Source: Alphaproteobacteria bacterium
GTDB lineage: Bacteria; Pseudomonadota; Alphaproteobacteria; Bin65
Assembly: GCA_022819985.1 (NCBI GenBank)
Contig: JAJEGH010000004.1
Location: 62,001 to 126,000, forward strand
Reading direction: 5' to 3'
DNA: 64,000 bases
The translations under genes were made by a program, and so were the position numbers. The notes beneath the pieces were generated by a model, which did no database searches, was not told where the DNA came from, and saw only the letters and a program-made list of their open reading frames with translations. Each line of letters begins with the position of its first letter. The stretch's first letter is position 1. Positions 19,314 to 28,088 of the stretch are shown in pieces.

Positions 19314-19353
19314 CATAACAGATCATGACGAAACCTGACATTTCGTGACATCG
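19314..19353. repeat. Phased 10-bp repeat cluster 2
   Basis: Four decamers follow each other without gaps: CATAACAGAT, CATGACGAAA, CCTGACATTT, CGTGACATCG. The TGAC core is conserved in three of the four at exact 10-bp spacing, i.e. one turn of the helix, which suits side-by-side protein binding. Confidence 0.6.
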
Positions 19354-19516
19354 GTTGCCGTCGCCCCATCCGTCATCCCTGCCGACCGAAGTGGCCGGAA
19401 GTACCCCGGCTCAATCTTGGAAAAACAGAAACGGAATCCGGCGACAGGATTCCTCCGCTCCGCGGTTCTGCGAACCGCTCCGGTCGGAATGAAGGAAAGG
19501 GCGAAGAAAAGAGCGC

Positions 19517-19556
19517 CATGACAAAACATGACGGATCATGACATACCATGACATCC
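19517..19556. repeat. Phased 10-bp repeat cluster 3
   Basis: Four perfect CATGAC cores at exact 10-bp spacing: CATGACAAAA, CATGACGGAT, CATGACATAC, CATGACATCC. This is the best-preserved cluster. It ends 60 bp downstream of the P450 gene on the other strand, so it is not in that gene's promoter. Confidence 0.75.
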
Positions 19557-19615
19557 CGGAGCCCGGCGGTTTCATCGAGCCGGGCGGTCGGCGGTCCTTT
19601 GTGCGAACCGCCGGG

Positions 19616-20935
19616 CTACACCCGCACCTGCATGTGCAGCATGCCGCGGGTAAGGATGCTGTCGGACCAGGGCGGGTCGTCCTCCGCCATGGCGAGTCCG
19701 GGCCAGCGCCGCAGCAGGAGCGGGAAGGCGATTTCCGCCTCGAGCCGGGCGAGCGGCGCACCGAGGCAGAAATGGATGCCGTAGCCGAAGGCGAAATTCT
19801 TCTTCGCCTCCTCGCGGCGGATGTCGAAGCGGTGCGGCTCCGGGAACACCCGCGGATCGCGGTTGCCGGCGCACATCATCAGGAACAGCCGGTCGCCCTT
19901 CGCGATGCGCCGGCCGCGCCAGCGGAAATCCTCCGTGGCGACGCGGACCATGGACAGCGACGGCCCGTCGAAGCGCAGCATCTCCTCGACTGCATTGCGC
20001 ACCAGGCCGAGGTCGTCGAGGTTGTTGCAAAGATCCTCGAGCTGGTCCGGAGCCTCCAGCAGGGCGCGCATGCCGTTGGCGAGGAGCTGGGTCGTCGTCT
20101 CGTGGCCGGCGAACAGCAGCAGGACGCAGCAGGCGACCAGCTCGTCGGTGGTCAGCCGGTCGCCCTCGTCGCGGGCGTCGAGCAACCCGGTTGTCACGTC
20201 CCCCTTCACATCCGGGGCGCCGCGTGCCCGGTGTTCTTCCAGAAAGCGGCGGAACCAGGCCTCCATCTCGACGATGCCGTCCGACGCCATGCGGTATTTC
20301 TGCGGATCGCTCCGCGAGGTCAGGACGAATTTCGCCAGCAGGTCCGACCAGCGCTTGAGCTTGTCGATATCCTTTTCCGGCACGCCGAGCATGTGGCCGA
20401 TCACCAGGGCGGGCAGGGGATAGGCGAATTCGTGGATCAGGTCGAACTCCCGATTGCCGGTCCGTTCGATTTCAGCATCTATATCGTCCAGCAACCTGTT
20501 GACAATCCGCGCTATTTCCGGGCGAAGCGCCTGGACCGCGCGGGTCGTGAACGCGCGGTTCATCAGGCCGCGCAGGCGGGTGTGGTCCGGCGGGTCGGTG
20601 AACACGGCCCACAGGTTGAGATGGTCGCCCAGCGGCTTGAGCATGTCCTGCATCGGCGCCGGCGCCCGCGCGATGAATGGCCGGATGCGGTCGGACGACA
20701 GGCGCGGGTCGCGGAAGGCCGCGCGGATGTCGTCGTAGCGCGTCACCACCCAGGCGCCCAGAATGTCCGACCGGTAGACCGGCGCCTCGGCCTGCAGCGG
20801 CGCCATCGCCGTATAGGGATCGCGGATCGCCTCGGCCGACAGCGGATCGAAGATTATGGCGCGCTGGGCGGTGTCCGGCATGTCGGAACCGTCCGGCCGG
20901 GTCGGACTGTGGTTGTCGCCAGACACCGCCGACAC
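19616..20935 (-). CDS. Cytochrome P450 (bacterial class I type)
   Basis: This 439-residue soluble P450 has all core motifs: the oxygen-binding I helix LLLFAGHETTT (about 275), the ExxR pair in EEMLR, and the haem-cysteine loop FGYGIHFCLG (about 385-394). Such enzymes hydroxylate small hydrophobic compounds using a separate ferredoxin and reductase, neither of which is nearby. The start is GTG 20935, four bases after the stop of the secreted-protein gene, so the two are probably cotranscribed. An in-frame ATG at 20881 is an alternative start that removes a low-complexity leader of 18 residues. Confidence 0.93.
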   Translation of the reverse strand: MSAVSGDNHSPTRPDGSDMPDTAQRAIIFDPLSAEAIRDPYTAMAPLQAEAPVYRSDILGAWVVTRYDDIRAAFRDPRLSSDRIRPFIARAPAPMQDMLKPLGDHLNLWAVFTDPPDHTRLRGLMNRAFTTRAVQALRPEIARIVNRLLDDIDAEIERTGNREFDLIHEFAYPLPALVIGHMLGVPEKDIDKLKRWSDLLAKFVLTSRSDPQKYRMASDGIVEMEAWFRRFLEEHRARGAPDVKGDVTTGLLDARDEGDRLTTDELVACCVLLLFAGHETTTQLLANGMRALLEAPDQLEDLCNNLDDLGLVRNAVEEMLRFDGPSLSMVRVATEDFRWRGRRIAKGDRLFLMMCAGNRDPRVFPEPHRFDIRREEAKKNFAFGYGIHFCLGAPLARLEAEIAFPLLLRRWPGLAMAEDDPPWSDSILTRGMLHMQVRV

Positions 20936-20939
20936 CGGC

Positions 20940-21566
20940 CTAAAGCCGTTCGACCTTTCGCGCCGGCAGTTCAGGCGCCGGCTGTTCGGGCGTCGGCGCG
21001 CGCGGCGTCGGCTGCGGCTGAGGCGGTCGCTGGCGCAGGCTTCGCCGGAGAGCCCGCGTGACGCATAGTTCGAGCCGTTCGAGAGCCACGGCGGTTCCCG
21101 TCAGATTGAACCCGTATTTTCGGCCGGACAGCAAGAGCCGCATAATTCGCCCCCGGCGCAGCAGCTCCCGGACGCGCCGGTTGTTTCCCAGGTTCAGCCA
21201 TAAGGCATGGCGATAATATGGGAGCACAACCCCGCTGGCGGAACCGATCAATCGACCGTCGACCGCAAGAGTCATCCGGTATTTTCCGCTCGGGTCCAGC
21301 GACCAGCCCTTCGCAGCCATGCCTACCGACAGTTTGTAGCTGGGAAACTGTAGAAAGAGCAGGGAAATACCGCTCTTGTATTTCGCCTCCATGACGCAGA
21401 AATGCAAATTGCCGGCCTTGTCCGTGGAAGACGCTCCTTTCCAGCCGCCGGCGGACCAGCGTGTTTCCGAACTTGCATACGCCGGCGAGGACCATGTCCA
21501 GCCGGTCAGGCCGCCCAGAAAAACGGCCAAAATCAGCGTCGAAATGCGGCTCGCGGGCGGATGCAT
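20940..21566 (-). CDS. Exported protein of unknown function with Pro-rich tail
   Basis: This 208-residue protein has a signal peptide (residues 1-32, hydrophobic core LILAVFLGGLTGW, cut after AYA). A globular domain of about 130 residues follows (KGASSTDKAGNLHFCVMEAKY to ERLELCV), with a cysteine near each end that may pair. The last 40 residues are Arg/Gln/Pro-rich. The domain vaguely recalls invasion-associated locus B proteins, but I cannot assign it. ATG 21566 places the signal peptide at the N-terminus; a longer frame to 21614 adds a non-hydrophobic leader. It precedes the P450 by four bases. Confidence 0.65.
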   Translation of the reverse strand: MHPPASRISTLILAVFLGGLTGWTWSSPAYASSETRWSAGGWKGASSTDKAGNLHFCVMEAKYKSGISLLFLQFPSYKLSVGMAAKGWSLDPSGKYRMTLAVDGRLIGSASGVVLPYYRHALWLNLGNNRRVRELLRRGRIMRLLLSGRKYGFNLTGTAVALERLELCVTRALRRSLRQRPPQPQPTPRAPTPEQPAPELPARKVERL

Positions 21567-21842
21567 ATGGCTGAACCCCGTTCTATTGTCGCCGCTGCCC
21601 GAAAGGCGAGCCACACTCGAAACCGATCGACAAATTATCCCTTCGATTACCGCGAAATCAAGCGGTCACCATGGAAGGCGACGCCCGGTGAAAGGCATAG
21701 ACTGCGCGTTGCGCGCCCGGGCGGCTGGAAACCGGAATGCAAGGACATTCTCGGTTTGCCGCGTTGACAGGCCGGGGTGCGGGCGATAGCCCCAACCGAG
21801 AACAGTTCCGGACAACGAAGCCCGAAGACGAAGGAAACGCGG

Positions 21843-22292
21843 ATGCCCAGGCTGGACCGGAATCTCATCGGCACGGTGCTCGAACCGGTGGTGGCCGAGG
21901 TCGAGAAGGGCGAAATCCGCCAGTTCGCCGACGCCATCGGCGCGACCGACCCGATCCATACCGACCTCGCCGCGGCGCAGGCCGCCGGCTATCCGAACCT
22001 CGTCGCGCCGCCGACCCTGGTCTTCTGCCTGGCCCAGCGCAATTCGGAACCCACCGAAAAGCTGATCGAGCTCGGCTTCGACGTGGCGAAGCTGCTGCAC
22101 GGCGAGCAGCATTTCGAATATTTCCATCCGGTCTGCGCCGGCGACACGATAACGCTGACGACGCGGATCGAGGACATCTACGAAAAGAAGGGCGGCCTGC
22201 TCGAATTCATGGTGCAGAAGACCGACGCCGTGAACCGGGACGGCGCCCTGTGCGCCCGGATGACCGCCGTCGTCGTCCAGCGCCACGGCTAG
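21843..22292 (+). CDS. MaoC-like dehydratase (FAS1-type half)
   Basis: This 149-residue single hot-dog protein has ADAIGATDPIHTD (about 22-34) containing the hydratase Asp/His pair, followed by AAPPTLVFCLAQ and an HGEQHFEYFHPVCAGDTI strand pair typical of FAS1-like MaoC dehydratases. It is normally the partner of a second MaoC protein, which follows 11 bp downstream; together they would form a heterodimeric enoyl-CoA hydratase. ATG 21843 follows GAAGGA. Earlier in-frame ATG 21777 lies in a stretch unlike the family. Confidence 0.88.
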   Translation: MPRLDRNLIGTVLEPVVAEVEKGEIRQFADAIGATDPIHTDLAAAQAAGYPNLVAPPTLVFCLAQRNSEPTEKLIELGFDVAKLLHGEQHFEYFHPVCAGDTITLTTRIEDIYEKKGGLLEFMVQKTDAVNRDGALCARMTAVVVQRHG

Positions 22293-22303
22293 AGGAGAGC
22301 GCG

Positions 22304-22714
22304 ATGAAAGCGGCAGCCCTGAAGGTCGGCGACGCCATCCCCGACCTGACGATCGACCGGGTCTCCCGCCAGACGCTGGCGCTCTATGCCGGCGCGTCCG
22401 GCGACCACAACCCGATCCATATCGACACGGACTTCACCCGCGAGGCCGGGGTCGGGGACGTGTTCGCCCACGGCATGCTGGTGATGGCCTGGCTCGGCCG
22501 GGCATTGACCGGTTTCGCGCCGCAATCGGCGCTGCGCAGCTGGGGCGTGCGCTTCGCGTCGATCACCCAGGTCGGGGCCCGGATCCGCTGCACCGGCACC
22601 GTGACGGAGCGGTTCGAGCAGGGCGGCGAACAGCGCCTGCGGCTCGATATCGCCGCCACGGACGAGCATGGCGACGTCAAGCTGAAAGGCGAGGCCGTCG
22701 TCGCGGTCGGCTGA
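22304..22714 (+). CDS. MaoC-like hydratase (R-specific type half)
   Basis: This 136-residue hot-dog protein has the hydratase motif YAGASGDHNPIHID (about 30-43), with Asp and His at catalytic positions, and FAHGMLVMAWLGRAL after it. It hydrates 2-enoyl-CoA to (R)-3-hydroxyacyl-CoA. Pairing with the upstream MaoC gene suggests a two-subunit hydratase like those of actinobacterial sterol side-chain degradation; the substrate here is unknown. AGAGGAGAGCGCG before ATG 22304 is a strong ribosome site. Confidence 0.9.
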   Translation: MKAAALKVGDAIPDLTIDRVSRQTLALYAGASGDHNPIHIDTDFTREAGVGDVFAHGMLVMAWLGRALTGFAPQSALRSWGVRFASITQVGARIRCTGTVTERFEQGGEQRLRLDIAATDEHGDVKLKGEAVVAVG

Positions 22715-22722
22715 ACCCCTCC

Positions 22723-22882
22723 CCGTCATTTCGACCGGAGCGGCGCAGCCGCGTAGTGGAGAAATCTTTCCGGAACAGTGCTTTGTACGAAGCTCCGCAG
22801 GTGAAAGATTTCTCCCCTTCGACTTCGCTCAGGGCAGGCTGCTCCGCCCCGGATGAATCCGGGGCTCCGGTCGAAATGACGG
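22723..22882. repeat. Long palindromic repeat with perfect 19-bp arms
   Basis: CCGTCATTTCGACCGGAGC (22723-22741) is exactly complementary to 22864-22882. Inside are a second inverted pair (GGAGAAATCTTTCC and GAAAGATTTCTCC) and a CGACTTCGCTCAGGGCAGG unit shared with the other intergenic repeats. It fills the spacer between the MaoC pair and the SDR gene and would form a long stem in RNA. A single arm of it recurs at 17376 onward. Confidence 0.75.
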
Positions 22883-22951
22883 ATAAGGGGTAAGCTCCGG
22901 TCGACGTTGAATTTCAAACTGACGCACAACCCAAAGGAAAGCGAAAACCGC

Positions 22952-23782
22952 ATGGCTAAACTCGACGGCAAGGTCGCGCTGGTCTCCGGCTCGGGGCGCG
23001 GCATCGGCAGGGCATTGGCGCTCAAGCTGGCGGGGGAGGGCGCCCGGGTGGTCGTCAACGACCTGGACCCCGATCCCGCCAACGAAACCGCCGAAGAGAT
23101 CCGGGCGCTGGGCGCGGAGGCGGCGGTCTGCGCCGGCGACGTGGCGGCCGACGACTTCGCCGACCGGTTCGTCGGCGCGGCGATGGACGCCTGGGGCGGC
23201 ATCGACATCGTCGTCAACAATGCCGGCTACACCTGGGACAGCGTCATCCAGAAGATGACCGACGAACAGTGGGACGCGGTCATGGACGTTCACGTCAAGG
23301 CGCCGTTCCGCATCCTGCGCGCCGCCGCCGAGCCGATCCGCATCGCCGCCAAGAAGGAGGCGATGGAGGGCCGCGAAGTCATCCGCAAGGTGGTCAACAT
23401 CTCGTCGATCGCCGGGCTCTACGGCAACGCCGGCCAGATCAACTATTCGGCCGGCAAGTCCGCCATGATCGGCATGACGCGGACGATGGCGAAGGAGTGG
23501 GGCCGCTACAGGGTCTGCGTGAACTGCGTCGCCTTCGGCTATATCAAGACGCGGATGACCCAGCCGATGGACAAGGACGATCCGCCGGTCCTCGACATCG
23601 GCGGCCGGGATATCCGCGTCGGCGTCCAGCCGCACATGATCCGGATGATGGAGGCGATCATCCCGATGGGCCGCGGCGGCACGCCGGAGGAGGCCGCAAA
23701 CGCGGTCTACCTCTTCTGCACGCCGGAGAGCGACTATATCAGCGGCCAGGTGATCGTCGCCGGCGGCGGCCTGCTGATCTGA
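22952..23782 (+). CDS. SDR-family 3-hydroxyacyl-CoA dehydrogenase-like enzyme
   Basis: This 276-residue short-chain dehydrogenase has the cofactor loop SGSGRGIGRAL, NNAG (about 90), the catalytic Ser in NISSIAG and YSAGK (about 168-172). The acidic residue in VVNDLD after the second strand favours NAD. It resembles the dehydrogenase part of multifunctional enzyme 2, which oxidises (R)-3-hydroxyacyl-CoA, fitting the MaoC hydratases upstream. An insertion around RIAAKKEAMEGREVIRK is larger than usual. Start ATG 22952 is chosen on family length. Confidence 0.9.
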   Translation: MAKLDGKVALVSGSGRGIGRALALKLAGEGARVVVNDLDPDPANETAEEIRALGAEAAVCAGDVAADDFADRFVGAAMDAWGGIDIVVNNAGYTWDSVIQKMTDEQWDAVMDVHVKAPFRILRAAAEPIRIAAKKEAMEGREVIRKVVNISSIAGLYGNAGQINYSAGKSAMIGMTRTMAKEWGRYRVCVNCVAFGYIKTRMTQPMDKDDPPVLDIGGRDIRVGVQPHMIRMMEAIIPMGRGGTPEEAANAVYLFCTPESDYISGQVIVAGGGLLI

Positions 23783-23847
23783 TCTCTTGCGCGCGGAAGA
23801 ACGTTCGGAAACGCCCGCAGCCGTTTGATATGTAAAGGAATTTTCCC

Positions 23848-24996
23848 ATGGGCGATTACGTCTCCCCCTGGATGACCGAAGAGCTGTCCCTGTTGCAGGA
23901 CGCGGCCGGCCGCTTCTTCGAGCGCGAGTTCGTGCCCCACGAAGAGCAGTGGGCGAAGGACGGGATCATGCCGCGGGAGATGTGGAACAAGGCGGGCGAC
24001 GCCGGCCTGCTGCTCGCCAGCATCCCGGAGGAATACGGCGGCGCCGGCGGCAGCTTCGCCCACGAAAGCGTCATCCTCTACGAGCAGGGCCGGGCCAACG
24101 TGCGCAGCCTGGGCAACGCCGTGCACAGCGGCATCGTCGCCCACTACATCCTGGCCTACGGCTCGGAGGAGCAGAAACGCCGCTGGCTGGCGAAGATGGC
24201 GACCGGCGAACTGGTCGGCGCCATCGCCATGACCGAGCCGGGCACCGGCTCCGACCTCCAGGCCGTCCGCACGACCGCGCGCATGACCGGCAACCAGTAT
24301 GTCGTCAACGGCCAGAAGACCTTCATCACCAACGGCCAGCACGCCGACCTGGTGATCGTCGTCGCCAAGACCGACCCGGACGAAAAGGCGCGCGGCGTCT
24401 CGCTGATCGTCGTCGAGACCGAAGACGCCGAGGGCTTCGGCCGCGGCCGCAACCTCGAAAAGCTCGGCCTCAAGGCCCAGGACACGTCGGAACTGTTCTT
24501 CGACGATGTGAGCGTGCCGACCGCCAACCTGCTCGGCGCCGAGGAGGGGCAGGGCTTCTTCCAGCTGATGAACCAGCTGCCCCAGGAGCGGCTGATTATC
24601 GGCGTCGGCGCCTGCGCGGCGATGGACCTCGCGATCGAACTGACGACCGATTATGTCAAGCAGCGCAAGGCGTTCGGCAAGCGCATCCTCGATTTCCAGA
24701 ACACCCGCTTCAAGCTCGCCGAATGCAAGACCGAGGCGCATATCGCCCGGGTCTTCGTCGACAACTGCCTGCAGCGCCATCTCGCCGGCGAACTCGACGT
24801 CACGACCGCCGCGATGGTCAAATGGTGGTGCGCCCAGAAGCAGAACGAGGTGATCGACGAGTGCCTGCAACTGTTCGGCGGCTACGGCTTCATGGACGAA
24901 TTCCCGATCTCGCGCATGTATGCCGACGCCCGCGTCCAGAAAATCTACGGCGGCACCAACGAGATCATGAAGGAACTGATCGCGCGGACGCTGTAA
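23848..24996 (+). CDS. Acyl-CoA dehydrogenase
   Basis: This 382-residue flavoprotein has the standard acyl-CoA dehydrogenase layout: N-terminal helices (FFEREFVPHEEQW), the middle strand domain with AMTEPGTGSDLQ (FAD contact) and the C-terminal helices ending in LFGGYGFMDEFPISRMYADARVQKIYGGTNEIMKELIAR. That C-terminal segment contains the conserved Arg and GGTNEI of the family. It oxidises an acyl-CoA to the 2-enoyl-CoA, the step before the MaoC hydratase. The gene follows the SDR gene by 65 bp in the same direction. Confidence 0.94.
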   Translation: MGDYVSPWMTEELSLLQDAAGRFFEREFVPHEEQWAKDGIMPREMWNKAGDAGLLLASIPEEYGGAGGSFAHESVILYEQGRANVRSLGNAVHSGIVAHYILAYGSEEQKRRWLAKMATGELVGAIAMTEPGTGSDLQAVRTTARMTGNQYVVNGQKTFITNGQHADLVIVVAKTDPDEKARGVSLIVVETEDAEGFGRGRNLEKLGLKAQDTSELFFDDVSVPTANLLGAEEGQGFFQLMNQLPQERLIIGVGACAAMDLAIELTTDYVKQRKAFGKRILDFQNTRFKLAECKTEAHIARVFVDNCLQRHLAGELDVTTAAMVKWWCAQKQNEVIDECLQLFGGYGFMDEFPISRMYADARVQKIYGGTNEIMKELIARTL

Positions 24997-25038
24997 GCCG
25001 CCAACCGGCGCGCCGCGGCGCGGCAGGGAGGAGGGCGC

Positions 25039-26439
25039 ATGAAGACCTACCGGGACCTCGACGGTCCGCCCGCGCTGCCGGTCATCGGCAACCTGCACCA
25101 GATCCGCCTGGACCGGCTGCACACCACCCTTGAGCGCTGGGCCGACCGCTACGGCCCGCTCTACCGGGCGAGATTGGGCCCCATCCGTGTGGCGGTGGTG
25201 TCGGATGCCGCCGCCGTCCGGCAGGTGCACCGCGAGCGGCCCGGGCGGTTCCGGCGCTGGCGGGCAATCGAGGCGGTGGCGCGGGAAATCGGCATGCTGG
25301 GCGTGTTCGCCGCCGAAGGCCGGGACTGGCGGCGGCACCGCGGCCTGGTCGCCGCCGGGCTGAACGCGGCGCGGGTCCGGCCGTTCTTTCCGAAACTCGC
25401 AGTCATCGTCGGCCGCCTGCAACGGAAATGGGAGAGCGCCGCCGATGCCGGCGAAACCACGGACCTGTGCCGCGATCTGATGCGCCTGACTGTGGATGTG
25501 ACGGCGGAGCTTGCCTTCGGCATCGATTTCAACACGGTCGAGACCGAGGGGCCGGTCATCCAGCGCCATCTCGATAGAGTATTCCCGATGGTGCATCGGC
25601 GCATCAATGCGCCGCTCGCCTACTGGCGGTATTTCCGTCTGCCGGCCGACCGCGCGCTCGACCGCGCCCTCGCCGATCTCCGGACCGAGGTGAACGGGAT
25701 CATCCGCGAAGCCCGGGAGCGCCTGCGCGCGAACCCGGCGCTCCGCGACTCGCCGTCGAACTTCCTGGAGGCGATCGTCGCCGCCGGCGAGGACGGCCGC
25801 GGCCGGTTTTCCGACACCGACATTTTCGCCAACGTCTGCACCCTGCTGCTCGCGGGCGAGGATACCACCGCTCACACCATCGCCTGGACCGTGCACTGCT
25901 TCATGCGGCATCCGGAGCATTTTGCCCGCGCCCGCGCCGAGGTCGACGGCGCGCTCGCGCCGGCTGCGGCCGTCGGGGAGCCGGAGCAGCTCGAGCGGTT
26001 TCCGTTCCTCGACGCCTGCTGCAACGAATCGATGCGCCTCAAGCCGGTCGCGCCGGTGAACTCGCTGGAGCCGGTCGAGGATGCCGAGATCCTCGGCCAC
26101 ACGATCCCGCGCGGCACCATGGTCATGGCGCTGAACCGCCATATCGCGATGCAGGACGGCAATTTCGGCGACGGCGCCCGCTTCGATCCCGAGCGGTGGC
26201 TGGCGGGCGATGCGCGGGGATGCCCGCACGACGTCGACGCCTTCATTCCGTTCGGCTCCGGGCCGCGTTTCTGTCCGGGCCGCAGCCTCGCCCTGCTCCA
26301 GATCCGAACGGTGCTCGCGATGTTCTGCCGCAATTTCGATGTCGAGCCGGCATTCCCGGCGCGCCCGGTCGAGGAAAAACACGCCTTCACCATGATGCCC
26401 GAAAACCTGCTCGTCAGGCTCAGCCGCCGCGCTTCGTGA
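25039..26439 (+). CDS. Cytochrome P450 (CYP102/eukaryote-like type)
   Basis: This 466-residue P450 begins with PPALPVIGNLHQI, a Pro-rich hinge typical of class II P450s, but has no membrane anchor. The I helix is LLLAGEDTTAH (about 270), ExxR is in NESMRLK, and the haem loop is FGSGPRFCPG (about 404-413). This form is unrelated in detail to the first P450 in the window. It probably hydroxylates a fatty acid, terpenoid or steroid-like compound. It starts 42 bp after the acyl-CoA dehydrogenase with GGGAGGAGGGCGC before ATG 25039, implying the same operon. Confidence 0.93.
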   Translation: MKTYRDLDGPPALPVIGNLHQIRLDRLHTTLERWADRYGPLYRARLGPIRVAVVSDAAAVRQVHRERPGRFRRWRAIEAVAREIGMLGVFAAEGRDWRRHRGLVAAGLNAARVRPFFPKLAVIVGRLQRKWESAADAGETTDLCRDLMRLTVDVTAELAFGIDFNTVETEGPVIQRHLDRVFPMVHRRINAPLAYWRYFRLPADRALDRALADLRTEVNGIIREARERLRANPALRDSPSNFLEAIVAAGEDGRGRFSDTDIFANVCTLLLAGEDTTAHTIAWTVHCFMRHPEHFARARAEVDGALAPAAAVGEPEQLERFPFLDACCNESMRLKPVAPVNSLEPVEDAEILGHTIPRGTMVMALNRHIAMQDGNFGDGARFDPERWLAGDARGCPHDVDAFIPFGSGPRFCPGRSLALLQIRTVLAMFCRNFDVEPAFPARPVEEKHAFTMMPENLLVRLSRRAS

Positions 26440-26697
26440 CCGGACAGGACGGAAGGCGGATGCCGGGACGCAGGGCCGTTCCGCCGTCCGCGCCGGGCTC
26501 CGGCGGGCTGTCCCGGCCGCTGCGGTTGACGTCGACCGGCAGCCCCTCGGCCCTCTCCGGCAAGCGGCGGCGCACAGGTCTTGCCGCCGTCATTCCCCCG
26601 GCGTAACACACGCGGCGTAACGCACAGGCGCTCCCGCCTGCCGGCGCCGGAGCGCCGAAGCGGCGCATACGCACAGGCCCGCAGACCGAAGAAAGGC

Positions 26698-27528
26698 ATG
26701 ACGATGACCCTCCCGACCCCCGATTTCTCCCGCCTGGCGCCGCCCGCCGGCTACCGCCTTGCCGTCACCGGCGGCTGCGGCGGCATCGGCCGGCGGCTGA
26801 CCGAAGTGGCGGTCGCCGAAGGATTGCGGGTCGCGGTCATCGACCTGCCGGGCTCGCTGGAGCGCCACACGCTGCCCGCGGGGGTCGTCACGCTGCCCTA
26901 CGACGCCCGCGACGACGACGGCGCCGCGCAGGCCTTCGCCGGCCTCGCCGACGCCTGGGGCGGCGCGCTCGACGGGCTGGTCCATCTGCCGGGCTACATG
27001 TCGCCGCCCAAGCCGGTCGAGGAGTTGACGGCGGCCGAGATCGACGAGGCCCTGTCGGTCAACCTCCGCTCGGCCTTCCTGGCGGTCAAGGCGGCCCTGC
27101 CGATGCTGCGCAAGGGCGCCGGCGAAACCGGCAACGCGTCGGGCATGGTCTTCGCGGCCTCGGGCCTCGCCACCCTGGTGGAGAAGACGACCGGCACCTA
27201 TTCGGCGGCCAAGGCGGGCATCATCGCGCTCGCCAAAGGGCTGGCGAAGGAGAACGCGCCCGCTGTCCGCGCCAACTGCATCGCGCCCGGCGCGGTCGAC
27301 ACGGCCTTCCTGCGCGGCGGCACCGGGCGCGGCGGCGACACGACGCCGAAGAACGAGCAGGACTTCCCGGCCGGCATGGACAATTCGGCCATGCTGGCGA
27401 CGATCCCGCTCGGCCGCATCGCCGTCACCGACGATATCGTCGGGCCGGTCCTGTTCCTGCTGTCGGAAAAGGCCCGCTTCATGACCGGCCAGACGCTCTA
27501 CATCAACGGCGGCCGGCTGATGGTGTGA
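26698..27528 (+). CDS. SDR-family oxidoreductase
   Basis: This 276-residue short-chain dehydrogenase has the cofactor loop TGGCGGIGRRL, an acidic VIDLPG after strand two (NAD preference) and catalytic Ser-Tyr-Lys in ASGLATL and YSAAKAG. The usual NNAG is replaced by HLPGY, which is uncommon. The end, FMTGQTLYINGGRLMV, is typical. The conserved domain begins at about residue 20, so ATG 26698 is preferred over 26581, whose added leader is Arg-rich. It may continue the P450/acyl-CoA gene set, though a 258-bp gene-free gap lies between. Confidence 0.88.
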   Translation: MTMTLPTPDFSRLAPPAGYRLAVTGGCGGIGRRLTEVAVAEGLRVAVIDLPGSLERHTLPAGVVTLPYDARDDDGAAQAFAGLADAWGGALDGLVHLPGYMSPPKPVEELTAAEIDEALSVNLRSAFLAVKAALPMLRKGAGETGNASGMVFAASGLATLVEKTTGTYSAAKAGIIALAKGLAKENAPAVRANCIAPGAVDTAFLRGGTGRGGDTTPKNEQDFPAGMDNSAMLATIPLGRIAVTDDIVGPVLFLLSEKARFMTGQTLYINGGRLMV

Positions 27529-27546
27529 GGGCGGGCGGGAGGCCGC

Positions 27547-27840
27547 TCAGCGGTTCTCCAGCAGTTCGATCTCGATGAAGGCGAATTCGTAGTCGTTGGC
27601 GTTGATCACGTCGTGGGCGACGCCGCGCGGCCGGTTATAGGGGACGCCGACGGCGAGTTCGGTGTCGCGCGTGCCGTCGGGCTCGACCAGGCGCAGGGTT
27701 CCGGCGGTAATCGGGACGACGACGTAATCGTGTTCGTGGACATGGTAGCCGGTCGCCGCGCCGGGGGCGAAGCGCCACTCGGTCACGCGCACCCGCTCGT
27801 CCTCGATCATCACGGTCGGCACTGCCTTGATTTCGCTCAT
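27547..27840 (-). CDS. Small cupin-domain protein
   Basis: This 97-residue protein is a single cupin: VTEWRFAPGAATGYHVHEHDYVVVP carries the first motif's metal histidines (HVHEHD) and RGVAHDVIN the second. Metal-binding cupins of this size include dioxygenases and isomerases as well as pure binding proteins, so function stays open. GGAGGGAACC before ATG 27840 is a very strong ribosome site. It is convergent with the SDR gene. Confidence 0.85.
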   Translation of the reverse strand: MSEIKAVPTVMIEDERVRVTEWRFAPGAATGYHVHEHDYVVVPITAGTLRLVEPDGTRDTELAVGVPYNRPRGVAHDVINANDYEFAFIEIELLENR

Positions 27841-27902
27841 GGTTCCCTCCGGTCGGCCCCTGTCTCTTCTACAGCCTGTCCGGCGCCGGCGAAACCGCTG
27901 TC

Positions 27903-28087
27903 GCACCCTTCGATACGCCCCGTCCTTCGATACGCCCCGGCCCCGGGGGGGCCGGGGCTACTCAGGATGAGGAAGAGGGGAGTGTTGAGGCTATTGAACC
28001 TCCAACCTCCTCATCCCGAGTAGGCGCTTCAGCGCCGTATCGAGAGCCTGCCCTGAGCGAAGTCGAAGGGGGGCCGTATCGAGGCGC
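27903..28087. repeat. MITE/REP-like intergenic repeat, core copy 3
   Basis: The core of the element at 200-486 and 11706-11960 recurs here (GATACGCCCCGG, CTACTCAGGATGAGGAAGAG, CTCATCCCGAGTAGGCG, GTATCGAGAGCCTGCCCTGAG), without the outer ends. It has an additional partial duplication at 27908-27932. It ends one base before the phaC stop codon. Confidence 0.75.
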
Positions 28088-28088
28088 C

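Noticed and set aside
19149-19556. CRISPR array
   Set aside because: The repeats are only 10 bp with no spacers between units and no cas genes are nearby.
23734-26382. An 882-codon minus-strand frame opposite the acyl-CoA dehydrogenase and P450
   Set aside because: It is antisense to two well-supported genes and its translation has no recognisable domain.
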